From: Paenibacillus sp. FSL W8-0426
GTDB lineage: Bacteria > Bacillota > Bacilli > Paenibacillales > Paenibacillaceae
Length of the DNA stretch: 64,000 bases
NCBI RefSeq assembly: GCF_037969725.1
Contig: NZ_CP150203.1
Span: 2,372,001 to 2,436,000, forward strand
Direction: 5' to 3'
The translations under genes and the position numbers were made by a program. Below, piece after piece: positions 8,759 to 16,533 of the stretch. The notes under the pieces were generated by a model. That model worked only from the letters and a program-made list of their open reading frames with translations. It made no database searches and was not told the DNA's origin. Position 1 is the first letter of the stretch. Each line of letters begins with the position of its first letter.

Positions 8759-9184
8759 ATGAGCATTTTGGATAAAATGGTGGAGGAAGGCAGCGGCCGG
8801 TTCTGGGGATTCCTGGGCTGCCGTTATATAAAAGGGAGTCAAAGCGAAGTACAGATCGCGCTGACGGCCGGCGAGCAGCATACCAATTCCATGGGCATCA
8901 TCCATGGAGGCGTGCTGACCTCTTTGATGGATCAGGCGATGGGGATGGTAGCTACTGCGGCGATGGACGTGGACAGCTGCGTCACAACCAACCTGAACGT
9001 GCACTTTCTGGCACCCATGCATCAGGGGGAGCTGACGGTTACGGCAACCGTATTGCATCAAGCAGGGCGAAGCATTACAACCCAGGCGGAAATCCATGAC
9101 CAAGCCGGTACGCTCGGGTGCATGGCTACCGCAACGTTTCGCGTCGCGCGTACAAAAAAGCCCGATCAGCAATCAAATGGTTGA
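8759..9184 (+). CDS. PaaI-family hotdog thioesterase
   Basis: A 141-residue hotdog-fold thioesterase. The PaaI signature is clear in HTNSMGIIHGGVLTSLMDQAMG, where HGG lies in the loop that binds CoA thioester. It probably hydrolyses aromatic or medium-chain acyl-CoA; the substrate cannot be read from sequence. ATG at 8759 is preceded by AAGGAG (8744-8749). The final codons overlap the promoter of the next gene. Confidence 0.85.
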   Translation: MSILDKMVEEGSGRFWGFLGCRYIKGSQSEVQIALTAGEQHTNSMGIIHGGVLTSLMDQAMGMVATAAMDVDSCVTTNLNVHFLAPMHQGELTVTATVLHQAGRSITTQAEIHDQAGTLGCMATATFRVARTKKPDQQSNG

Positions 9185-9218
9185 CAAACGGTATTACTAT
9201 GTCATAATGAAATTATCA
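9181..9218 (+). promoter_or_regulatory. Promoter and candidate operator of NAD salvage cluster
   Basis: TTGACA at 9181-9186 and CATAAT at 9203-9208 (16-nt spacer). TCATAAT (9202-9208) and ATTATCA (9212-9218) form an inverted repeat around GAA with one mismatch, overlapping the -10 and the start region. This suits autorepression by the downstream winged-helix protein. Confidence 0.6.
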
Positions 9219-9242
9219 AAATGAAAATAGTCGGTGGTGCCC

Positions 9243-10046
9243 ATGAGCGAAAACAACGAACACTTCAATGCTGAGAACGATGAAGAAATGGCGCGTGCCT
9301 ATAGTTCCAAAAAATATCGTACCCCGGACGGCGTGCCCGCAGATATCGTCATGTTTACCTTGACCAAGCGGGAACGCAGAACGGTAACCAAAACGTTGCC
9401 GATTCGGGAATTGAAAGTGATGCTCATCAAACGCAAAGGTTGGCCTTTTGCCGGCAGATGGGCACTTCCAGGAGGGTTTTGCCAGGAGAATGAATCCATC
9501 TATGATGCCGCCAAGCGGGAATTGATGGAAGAGACCGGCGTCGACGGCGGTCACCTGGAATACTTGAATGTGTACAGCCAGCCGGGTCGGGATCCGAGGG
9601 GCTGGATTATCTCCCATGCATTTTTCGCATTGGTCGAGGAATGGATGCTGGAACACCGCCAGGCAGCCGATGATGCCGAGGAGGTAGGCCTGTTTACGAT
9701 TCAGGAGGCATTGCATGAGCTGGAGCTTGGTTTCGATCACCGGACCATTATTGAGGATGCGTATCACCGGATTCAGCAGCAGATGCTGGAAACGACCATT
9801 GCAAGGCAATTCCTGCCCCGCGAATTTACGCTTAGCGAACTGTATCAGGTGATCCAGAGCGTCGTACCGGATTTCGAAGAGCCCAACTTCATTCGCAAAA
9901 TCACATCGACGCGCAGTCGCAAAGGCATCGTCGAAGAGGTCAGGGATGAGGAAGGCAATTTGCTAAGCTCCAATCAGTATTCGCAGCGTCCGGCGCAGCT
10001 GTATCGGTTCACCGAGCTTGTGCCGCGTTTATCCATTTACACATAA
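9243..10046 (+). CDS. NrtR-like Nudix/winged-helix regulator of NAD metabolism
   Basis: A 267-residue protein with an N-terminal Nudix domain and a C-terminal winged helix. The Nudix box is complete (G-x5-E-x7-RELMEETGV, in GFCQENESIYDAAKRELMEE), so ADP-ribose hydrolysis is possible. The C-terminal part (EFTLSELYQVIQSV, then FIRKITSTRS) matches the DNA-binding domain of NrtR-type regulators, which sense ADP-ribose and repress NAD genes. It is followed by nicotinamidase and nicotinate phosphoribosyltransferase genes, which supports this role. ATG at 9243 is chosen over GTG 9234, which overlaps the GGTGG site. Confidence 0.82.
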   Translation: MSENNEHFNAENDEEMARAYSSKKYRTPDGVPADIVMFTLTKRERRTVTKTLPIRELKVMLIKRKGWPFAGRWALPGGFCQENESIYDAAKRELMEETGVDGGHLEYLNVYSQPGRDPRGWIISHAFFALVEEWMLEHRQAADDAEEVGLFTIQEALHELELGFDHRTIIEDAYHRIQQQMLETTIARQFLPREFTLSELYQVIQSVVPDFEEPNFIRKITSTRSRKGIVEEVRDEEGNLLSSNQYSQRPAQLYRFTELVPRLSIYT

Positions 10047-10110
10047 TTGTCAAGAACAGTCACAATGACGAAGTTCATGTACCTACCTCAAACCAAGGGA
10101 GTGTGGACGA

Positions 10111-10677
10111 ATGAAAGCATTGATCGTGATTGATTTCACGCATGATTTTGTGACGGGAGCATTGCCCGTAGGCCAGCCGGCCGTGGACATCGCTGAGACT
10201 GTCGCTGCAGTGACCGAGACGTATTGCCGGAATGGTCATGAAGTGGTGATGGCCGTTGACTTGCATGAACAGAATGATCCATATCATCCGGAGACGGCGT
10301 TGTTTCCGCCGCACAATATCCGCGGTTCGAAAGGACGGGAGTTGTATGGAAGCCTTGCAGAGGTCATGGAACAGTACAAGTCGGAAATCCGATGGATGGA
10401 CAAAACGAGATATAGCGCTTTTTGCGGCACTGATCTTGAGTTAAAGCTGAGGGAACGAGGAATTACGGACATTGCTCTGATCGGGGTGTGTACGGACATA
10501 TGCGTGCTTCATACGGCCGTGGACGCCTATAACAAAGGATTTCACATTACGGTATTTGAGGACGCCGTGGCCAGCTTCAACCCTGGGGGACATGAGTGGG
10601 CGCTCGGACATTTCCGTTCCAGCCTTGGGGCTCAGGTCATTCAAGCGCGAGAGACGGTATTGGCAGCCAATGAATGA
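10111..10677 (+). CDS. pncA: Nicotinamidase
   Basis: A 188-residue cysteine hydrolase of the isochorismatase family, deamidating nicotinamide to nicotinate in NAD salvage. Triad residues are visible: Asp in VIDFTHDF, Lys in WMDKTRYSAF and Cys in GVCTDICVLHTA. The metal-binding segment is DLHEQNDPYHPE (D and H residues). It lies between the NrtR-like regulator and pncB, all in one direction. ATG at 10111 has AAGGGAG about 9 nt upstream. Confidence 0.92.
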   Translation: MKALIVIDFTHDFVTGALPVGQPAVDIAETVAAVTETYCRNGHEVVMAVDLHEQNDPYHPETALFPPHNIRGSKGRELYGSLAEVMEQYKSEIRWMDKTRYSAFCGTDLELKLRERGITDIALIGVCTDICVLHTAVDAYNKGFHITVFEDAVASFNPGGHEWALGHFRSSLGAQVIQARETVLAANE

Positions 10678-10748
10678 AGCATGAGCCGGCATGCATGTCA
10701 GAAACGATGACAGGGCCAATGATTTGATTTAAAACAAACCATGTTAGC

Positions 10749-10795
10749 GGAGACTCGATTGTTGTTTGGACATACAGCAACAGGATAGAGTCTCC
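10749..10795 (+). promoter_or_regulatory. Structured leader upstream of pncB
   Basis: GGAGACTC (10749-10756) pairs perfectly with GAGTCTCC (10788-10795). A nested stem TGTTG (10760-10764)/CAACA (10778-10782) lies inside. There is no T-run, so it is not a standard terminator. Placed about 70 nt before pncB, it could be a cis-regulatory RNA or an operator. Confidence 0.45.
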
Positions 10796-10862
10796 ACCAT
10801 GATGACCCGTGTTTGTGGACAGGATCCATGGACATGAGCGGAAGTCGGAAAGGATGAGACAA

Positions 10863-12317
10863 ATGCAGACTAGCCTGGCGTTACACACGGATAAGTATCA
10901 AATCAACATGATGTATGCGCACTGGGTCAATGGAACTCACAAACGGAAGGCGGTGTTCGAAGCGTACTTCCGCAAGCTTCCTTTCGGAAACGGTTATGCC
11001 GTATTTGCCGGATTGGAACGCATTGTGAATTATATCAGCCAGCTTCGCTTTACGATGGAGGACATCGAATATTTATCCAAACAACAGGAAAACTACGATC
11101 CGGGCTTTCTTGAGGAACTGCTTCAGTTTTCATTCAAGGGAACCATTCATTCCATGAAAGAAGGAGCATTGGTTTTCCCCGACGAACCGTTGATTCGGGT
11201 CGAGGGCTCCATTATGGAGGCACAGTTGGTGGAGACGGCCATCCTTAATTTCATGAATTATCAGACATTGATTGCGACCAAGGCATCCCGGATCAAACGG
11301 GTGGCGAATCAGGACACTCTCCTGGAGTTCGGCACGCGCAGGGCACAGGAGGCGGATGCGGCCATTTGGGGAGCGCGCGCTTCATATATTGCCGGCTTTC
11401 ATGCCACGTCCAACATGTTGGCGGGAGAGCGCTTCGGCATCCCGACGGCGGGAACGCATGCCCATTCCTGGGTGCAAACGTTCATGAGCGAGCAGGAAGC
11501 TTTTGATGTGTATGCCAAAGTCATGCCCGATCAAGTCACGCTGCTGGTAGATACATTCGATACATTGAACAGCGGTGTGCCTCATGCGATTAAGACGGCC
11601 AAAATGCTTGAAAGCCAAGGCAAACGCATGAACGCCATTCGTCTTGATAGCGGGGACCTTGCTTATTTGTCGATTCAAGCCAGACAGATGCTGGATGAGG
11701 CTGGATTGGACTACGTAAAAATCGTGGCTTCCAACGATCTGGATGAGAACACGATCTTTAACCTGAAGGCTCAGGGCGCGCGTATCGACACATGGGGTGT
11801 GGGTACGCAGTTGATCACGGCTTCGGATCAGCCTTCGCTCGGCGGTGTATACAAGTTGGTGGAGCGTGAAGTGGAAGGCGGCATGCTGCCGACGATCAAA
11901 ATATCCGCAAATCCGGAAAAAGTATCGACGCCGGGGAAAAAGGAAGTTTTTCGAATCGTCGACCCGAAGCATGGCAAAGCCATTGCCGACTACATTTGTT
12001 ATCCCGGAGAAGAACAGCCGGTTCAGGGCGGTCCGCTCAAACTGTTCAATCCACTTCACCCTTATCTGAAAAAGACGGTAACCCGCTATGAAGCGGTCAA
12101 CATGCTGGAGCCCATCTTCGTGGATGGACAGCAGGTTTATGAACTGCCTACGCTGGATGACATTCGCAGATATCATGAAGAACAGCTTGACCTGTTCTGG
12201 CCGGAATATTTGCGCAAACTCAATCCGGAAATTTATCGCGTGAACATCAGCCCTGCGGCGTGGAACATGAAGCAGAAGCTGATTGCGGAGCATGTGCATT
12301 CGCAGGAAGAGTTTTAA
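10863..12317 (+). CDS. pncB: Nicotinate phosphoribosyltransferase
   Basis: A 484-residue NAPRTase converting nicotinate and PRPP to nicotinate mononucleotide. Family blocks are clear: LALHTDKYQINMMY at the N-terminus, LEFGTRRAQEADAA, GTHAHSWVQ (catalytic His), DTFDTLNSG, RLDSGDLAYLS and GVGTQLITASDQPSLGGVYKL. Length fits the family (about 485-490). ATG at 10863 follows GGAAAGGATG; the ATG at 10854 is part of that site. It completes the salvage branch with pncA, and the NrtR-like protein is the probable regulator. Confidence 0.95.
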   Translation: MQTSLALHTDKYQINMMYAHWVNGTHKRKAVFEAYFRKLPFGNGYAVFAGLERIVNYISQLRFTMEDIEYLSKQQENYDPGFLEELLQFSFKGTIHSMKEGALVFPDEPLIRVEGSIMEAQLVETAILNFMNYQTLIATKASRIKRVANQDTLLEFGTRRAQEADAAIWGARASYIAGFHATSNMLAGERFGIPTAGTHAHSWVQTFMSEQEAFDVYAKVMPDQVTLLVDTFDTLNSGVPHAIKTAKMLESQGKRMNAIRLDSGDLAYLSIQARQMLDEAGLDYVKIVASNDLDENTIFNLKAQGARIDTWGVGTQLITASDQPSLGGVYKLVEREVEGGMLPTIKISANPEKVSTPGKKEVFRIVDPKHGKAIADYICYPGEEQPVQGGPLKLFNPLHPYLKKTVTRYEAVNMLEPIFVDGQQVYELPTLDDIRRYHEEQLDLFWPEYLRKLNPEIYRVNISPAAWNMKQKLIAEHVHSQEEF

Positions 12318-12329
12318 TAATCAAGGCTG

Positions 12330-12367
12330 GGCATGACCTGAAAGCTTGTTAGGGGTCATGCCTTTTT
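12330..12367 (+). terminator. Intrinsic terminator of pncB
   Basis: GGCATGACC (12330-12338) pairs perfectly with GGTCATGCC (12354-12362), followed by five T. Confidence 0.9.
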
Positions 12368-12436
12368 GATATGTGTCAAAAATCATGGACGGGGACTCCA
12401 CAAAGTACGGTATACTATCCCTTGATTCCACCCTGC

Positions 12437-12478
12437 GAAACATTTCCCGGGAAAACCCGGCAATGCCTGAAATGTTTC
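12437..12478 (+). promoter_or_regulatory. Nested hairpin in leader of the YhdH-type gene
   Basis: GAAACATTTC (12437-12446) pairs perfectly with GAAATGTTTC (12469-12478), and CCGGG/CCCGG (12447-12451/12456-12460) forms an inner hairpin. It lies between a possible -10 (TATACT, 12411-12416) and the gene start at 12557. There is no T-run. It does not fit any riboswitch consensus I could recall. Confidence 0.4.
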
Positions 12479-12556
12479 AATCCGGTGCTGCCAGGGGATG
12501 AAAGTAACAGAAGCAGTCCATGAGTCCATCATTTAAAATATAAGGAGAAGATCTCT

Positions 12557-13576
12557 ATGAATACATCGTTTCCAGCTTATGTGGTACGTCAGGATGAGCA
12601 GGGCCGCGTTCACGCAGCGATCGAGCAGCTCCGAAAAGAAGATTTGCCGAACGGCGACGTCAGCGTACACGTCCAGTATTCGAGCGTCAATTACAAAGAC
12701 GGCCTTGCTGCCGCTGAGAAAGGCGGAGTGGTACGCCATTATCCGATGGTTCCGGGCATCGATATCGCGGGGGTCGTCGAAGAATCGGTCAGCGGCAGGT
12801 TTGCTCCCGGAGACCGGGTCATTAGTACGGGGTATGAACCAGGGGTTTCCCATTTCGGGGGATTCAGCAGATATGCGCGTCTGAGCAGTGAGTGGCTTGT
12901 GCCGCTGCCTCCGGGATTAAGCGAGAAGGAAGCGATGGCGATCGGCACGGCGGGTTTTACAGCGGCCCTCTCTGTGGACGCATTGCTGCATGCTGGCGTG
13001 AAACCGGCTATGGGGCCGGTGTTGGTTACGGGCGCCACGGGCGGCGTCGGCAGCATGGCCGTTGCGATTCTCTCGCGGTTGGGCTTTGAGGTGACGGCGA
13101 GCACGGGGAAAAAGGCAGAGCAGGAACCGCTGCTGAAACGGCTCGGGGCAGCGCATGTCATCTCAAGGGAAGAAGCAGACGCACCGGCCAAGGGAGCGCT
13201 TGGGAAACAGTTATGGGCCGGGATCGTAGATCCGACCGCAGGAGCGGGGCTGGCTGAACGGTTGAAGCACGTCCGTTATGGCGGAGCTGCTGCCGTATCG
13301 GGATTGACGGGCGGGCCGTCGTTCGAATCGAGCGTGTTTCCTTTTATTCTGCGCGGCGTGCAGTTGATCGGGATCGATTCCGTGTATTGTCCGATGGAGC
13401 GCCGGGAACGGATCTGGAAGCTGCTCGGCGGGGAATGGAAGCCTGAACGGGCGCTTGAGCTCGGCATTCAAGAGATTTCCTGGGCACAACTGCCCCAGAC
13501 GCTCGAAACGATTTTGAAAGGCGGGGCAGTGGGCCGATCCGTGCTGAACACGATGACGGAGCCGCCGGTGGAATAA
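12557..13576 (+). CDS. YhdH/AcuI-type NADPH:quinone/acryloyl-CoA reductase
   Basis: A 339-residue zinc-free medium-chain dehydrogenase/reductase. Family marks are YSSVNYKDGLA near residue 45, PMVPGIDIAGVV, the nucleotide-binding motif VTGATGGVGSMAV and GGPSFESSVFPFILRGVQLIGIDS near the C-terminus, the last block being typical of the YhdH/YhfP/AcuI group. Substrate is uncertain: acrylyl-CoA in AcuI, quinone-like compounds in others. ATG at 12557 follows TAAGGAGAAG. It has its own structured leader. Confidence 0.85.
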   Translation: MNTSFPAYVVRQDEQGRVHAAIEQLRKEDLPNGDVSVHVQYSSVNYKDGLAAAEKGGVVRHYPMVPGIDIAGVVEESVSGRFAPGDRVISTGYEPGVSHFGGFSRYARLSSEWLVPLPPGLSEKEAMAIGTAGFTAALSVDALLHAGVKPAMGPVLVTGATGGVGSMAVAILSRLGFEVTASTGKKAEQEPLLKRLGAAHVISREEADAPAKGALGKQLWAGIVDPTAGAGLAERLKHVRYGGAAAVSGLTGGPSFESSVFPFILRGVQLIGIDSVYCPMERRERIWKLLGGEWKPERALELGIQEISWAQLPQTLETILKGGAVGRSVLNTMTEPPVE

Positions 13577-13648
13577 AACGATGGGACAGCAGGCATGCTA
13601 ACTCTACCCGAAGTGTACCGATTCAGGTCGCTGGAAAGGAAGAGAGGC

Positions 13649-14209
13649 ATGGATTTCAAGCAATGCAGCAAACGAGCAAAAGCAAGAAAGGGAAGACGGC
13701 TGCGATCAGCCATTATTCTAGTGGGAATATGCATGTTGGTCATGTTGGGAGCGTGTTCGTCTTCTTCGCTGAAGCAGGAGCGCAAAATATATTCCGGACA
13801 GTCGGCAGAGGAAGGCAATATACGGGCGCAAAATCAAGGCCAAGGATTAAACGGGCCTCTTTTGGAGGAGCTTGAGAAGGAATTCTCGGCCAAAGGCATC
13901 AAGCTTATGAACACAATGTCAGCAGATGACGGTCAAGGCGGCGTTGCCTACATGGCTTTGCTTGATGGGGACGGCCGGCATGTGGTCAAGGTGCACATAT
14001 TTCGCGATGCTGGCATGAGATCTGCGGAAATGTATGAAATGGTAGGTCATGCCGGTGACCAGGCAAACTTGGACAATGTGTTGGGACATACGACCATGCT
14101 GAGCAAAGGGCATGTTGCCATGGTTTATACAGCTGGCGGGGGCGAGAGGGACCGGTACGAAAAAGAGGTGCTCGACGTGTTCCATCATGTGCTGGATCAG
14201 ATCCATTAA
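13649..14209 (+). CDS. Putative lipoprotein
   Basis: A 186-residue protein with a basic N-terminus, a hydrophobic stretch (AIILVGICMLVML) and the lipobox LGAC (Cys36), so it is predicted to be exported and lipid-anchored to the outer face of the membrane. The mature part is acidic/polar without recognisable domains (VAYMALLDGDGRHVVKVHIF; VYTAGGGERDRYEKEVLDVF). Function unknown. ATG at 13649 is chosen because GGAAAGGAAGAG lies directly upstream; the longer frame from 13595 would bury the signal peptide. Confidence 0.75.
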   Translation: MDFKQCSKRAKARKGRRLRSAIILVGICMLVMLGACSSSSLKQERKIYSGQSAEEGNIRAQNQGQGLNGPLLEELEKEFSAKGIKLMNTMSADDGQGGVAYMALLDGDGRHVVKVHIFRDAGMRSAEMYEMVGHAGDQANLDNVLGHTTMLSKGHVAMVYTAGGGERDRYEKEVLDVFHHVLDQIH

Positions 14210-14237
14210 ACAGAGGGATCCCCTGTGCGAATTACGA

Positions 14238-14265
14238 AAACCCGTCTGATTTGTCAGACGGGTTT
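14238..14265. terminator. Bidirectional terminator
   Basis: AAACCCGTCTGA (14238-14249) pairs perfectly with TCAGACGGGTTT (14254-14265) around a 4-nt loop. It sits between the convergent lipoprotein gene and moaB, and contains the moaB stop codon. Confidence 0.85.
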
Positions 14266-14772
14266 ATATATTTCGCGCATGACATGCCGCAGCTCGGGCA
14301 AAATGATTTTTTCCATGGCCAGCTTGACGGCCCCTCTCGAGCCAGGCATGGAAAAAACGGCTGTGCGGCCGATCGTTCCGGCAACGGCCCGGCTAAGAAT
14401 GGCGGCAGAACCAATGTCCTCTGTATAGCTGAGGAAGCGGAAGATTTCCCCGAATCCGGGCAGTTCCTTATCCAGCAGCGAAGATACTGCTTCATACGTC
14501 GTATCTCTCGGCGCAATGCCTGTTCCGCCGCTCATCAGAACCGCTTCGATATCATCCCGCACAGACGCATCCTGCAGGATGGCCTGAATGCGCTCCGTCT
14601 CATCCGGCGTAATCAAATATTCGACGACCTGATAGCCTGCTTCGGTCAAAAGCTGATGCATCAGCTGACCGCTCGCGTCGGTTTCTTTGGTTCGCGTATC
14701 CGATACGGTTACGATCATACACGAGACTGAATCCGGAGCTTCTTGGCGATGTTGTTCCACGGAAGTGCTCAT
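14254..14772 (-). CDS. moaB: Molybdenum cofactor biosynthesis protein MoaB
   Basis: A 172-residue MoaB/MogA-family protein (molybdopterin adenylyltransferase fold). Motifs: IVTVSDTRTKETDASG near the N-terminus, MSGGTGIAPRDTTYEA, and MPGSRGAVKLAMEKIILPELRH. ATG at 14772 follows AAGGAGAGG. It is isolated: no other moa/moe genes are in the window. It is convergent with the lipoprotein gene and divergent from the metallochaperone gene. Confidence 0.92.
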   Translation of the reverse strand: MSTSVEQHRQEAPDSVSCMIVTVSDTRTKETDASGQLMHQLLTEAGYQVVEYLITPDETERIQAILQDASVRDDIEAVLMSGGTGIAPRDTTYEAVSSLLDKELPGFGEIFRFLSYTEDIGSAAILSRAVAGTIGRTAVFSMPGSRGAVKLAMEKIILPELRHVMREIYKPV

Positions 14773-14949
14773 CCTTGTTATCCTCTCCTTAATAGGCTGT
14801 ATCCCCATAGCATAGACGATTATTGGACATCAGGCAATGAAGCTCGCTTCCGTTTGCATGTTGCGCAGGCTGCCGGGGTTGGTGTACACTCGCTAGGATG
14901 GCAAAATCATGCGATGAAACTGTGCTAGTTCGTGAGAGAGGTGCAAAAA

Positions 14950-16035
14950 ATGAACAATCAACCATCGAATCAAAGTCAGGATCGATCCGTTCCTGTATAC
15001 ATATTGTCGGGATTTCTCGGAAGCGGCAAAACGACGCTGCTCGTTCAATTGCTGGAGCATTGGAAAAAGCAAGGATTGCGGCCGGCGGTCATCATGAACG
15101 AATTGGGCGAAGTGAATCTGGATGGCCAGGTCGTCGACGAATCCGTGCCGATGGCCGAAATGCTTGGGGGCTGCATCTGCTGTACCGTGCGCGGGGACCT
15201 TGGACTTCAGCTATCGGAATTGATTCAGACCGAGTCGCCGGATGTCATCATTATCGAAGCGACGGGTGCTGCCAATCCGATGGAAATTTTGGACGGTGTG
15301 ACGGAAACGTCGCTGTACATGCGCCTTGAGCTTAAAAGCCTGATCACCGTAGTGGATGCCGCGCACCTATGGGGCCTTCATGCGGAGCAGAAGGGGAAGA
15401 CGTTCCGCCTGATGCAGGACCAGATTCGCTGTGCATCCGTGCTGCTCCTGAACAAAACGGACCGGGTCAACGACCGCGAGCTTGAAGAGCTGCAGCAATT
15501 GCTGGCGAAATGGAATGCGTATGCTCCCGTCATCGGCACGGTGAAATGCCAAGTGGACATGGACATGCTGCTGCGTGCGGGAACAGGCGTGCAGAGCCCA
15601 TCCCGATCTCTGACGGGGAACGAACCCGATTCCGATCATGGATCGGCGGATTCGCATGTGCATACCGCCGAATGTGCGCTGCACGGCTGCAGTCATGGTC
15701 ATGACAAACACGATCATGCCGGTCATCGGCATGAAGCGCATGCTTCGCACGAACATGTGATGGTATATACGCATTACTTTACCAAACCCGTCAACAGCGA
15801 AGCGTTCGAACGCTTTGTTGCGAATCTGCCACGGGACGTATATCGTGCAAAAGGGATTTTAACGTTCAGCGATACGGCGAGCCGGTTCTGGTTCCAGTAT
15901 GCCTATCAGGAATCGGATTACATGAAAATTAATCCGCAGGGACAGGTACCCAACGTTGCCGTATTCATCGGGGAGCATTTTGAGCAGGGGGCCATTCGCG
16001 AGCAGCTGCTCGCATTGGAAGGCACAGCAGAGTAA
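14950..16035 (+). CDS. CobW/COG0523 family GTP-dependent metal chaperone
   Basis: A 361-residue G3E-family GTPase. Walker A is GFLGSGKTTL, the metal-binding CxCC motif is GGCICCTVRGDL, Walker B is in DVIIIEATG, and NKTD is the guanine-specificity motif. A histidine-rich stretch (about residues 235-275, with HSHGHDKHDH-like spacing) and a C-terminal CobW_C domain follow. Such proteins deliver Zn (ZNG1/YciC type) or other metals to target enzymes. No zinc-uptake genes adjoin it and I saw no clear Zur box. ATG at 14950 follows GAGAGGTG. Confidence 0.88.
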   Translation: MNNQPSNQSQDRSVPVYILSGFLGSGKTTLLVQLLEHWKKQGLRPAVIMNELGEVNLDGQVVDESVPMAEMLGGCICCTVRGDLGLQLSELIQTESPDVIIIEATGAANPMEILDGVTETSLYMRLELKSLITVVDAAHLWGLHAEQKGKTFRLMQDQIRCASVLLLNKTDRVNDRELEELQQLLAKWNAYAPVIGTVKCQVDMDMLLRAGTGVQSPSRSLTGNEPDSDHGSADSHVHTAECALHGCSHGHDKHDHAGHRHEAHASHEHVMVYTHYFTKPVNSEAFERFVANLPRDVYRAKGILTFSDTASRFWFQYAYQESDYMKINPQGQVPNVAVFIGEHFEQGAIREQLLALEGTAE

Positions 16036-16199
16036 CATGACGATGCGTTTTTTTCGGATGGCGATACACGGAGCCAGCGCGGAGACGGATTGAATGCACC
16101 CAGGCTGTTTCCTTATGGCTTTCGCGAGATAGAACGTGGAGGACGGTTGCCAAACCGGCACATGGTCTGTATAATGATGGAAATGAATTGCATATTGAT

Positions 16200-16495
16200 G
16201 ATGATCAATGATCGGGAGAGTAACCAGAATCATGCATGACAGCGAGCCGGAGCGGGTGGAAGCCGGTATGCCGTGACCTGTGCGAACCGCACCCGTGAGA
16301 TGGTCGTCCGAACAGTGCTGTTTTGCGTAAAATGGGGCGGCAGCGGAAGAGGGCGATCCGGTTGGCGACCGTTACTCGCATCGAGCGGAACAGCGAACTC
16401 CTGAACGAGGTTCAGGCGTGCTGTTTACTTAGAGTGGTACCGCGGGAACTGTGATTACAGCTCTCGTCTCTGATATGGAGACGAGGGCTTTTTTG
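16200..16495 (+). promoter_or_regulatory. T-box riboswitch of argS
   Basis: Leader with the T-box sequence AGAGTGGTACCGCGG (16431-16445) and Stem I-like motifs (AGCGAGCCGG and GGTGGAAGCC near 16240-16265). The intrinsic terminator CTCGTCTC (16463-16470)/GAGACGAG (16478-16485) plus T-run (16489-16494) lies just before argS. The T-box bulge can pair with uncharged tRNA to block the terminator. Arg codons such as CGC (16288-16290) are in the plausible specifier region but I cannot fix the specifier without folding. The region 16036-16199 shows nothing else. Confidence 0.92.
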
Positions 16496-16533
16496 TTTTC
16501 CGGGGAAGTGATGACGATTAAGGAGTGGTTAAC

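Noticed and set aside
12437..12478. SAM riboswitch suggested by AACCCGGCAA
   Set aside because: Only this short string matches; the remaining SAM-I core and helix layout are missing, and the gene is not in methionine metabolism.
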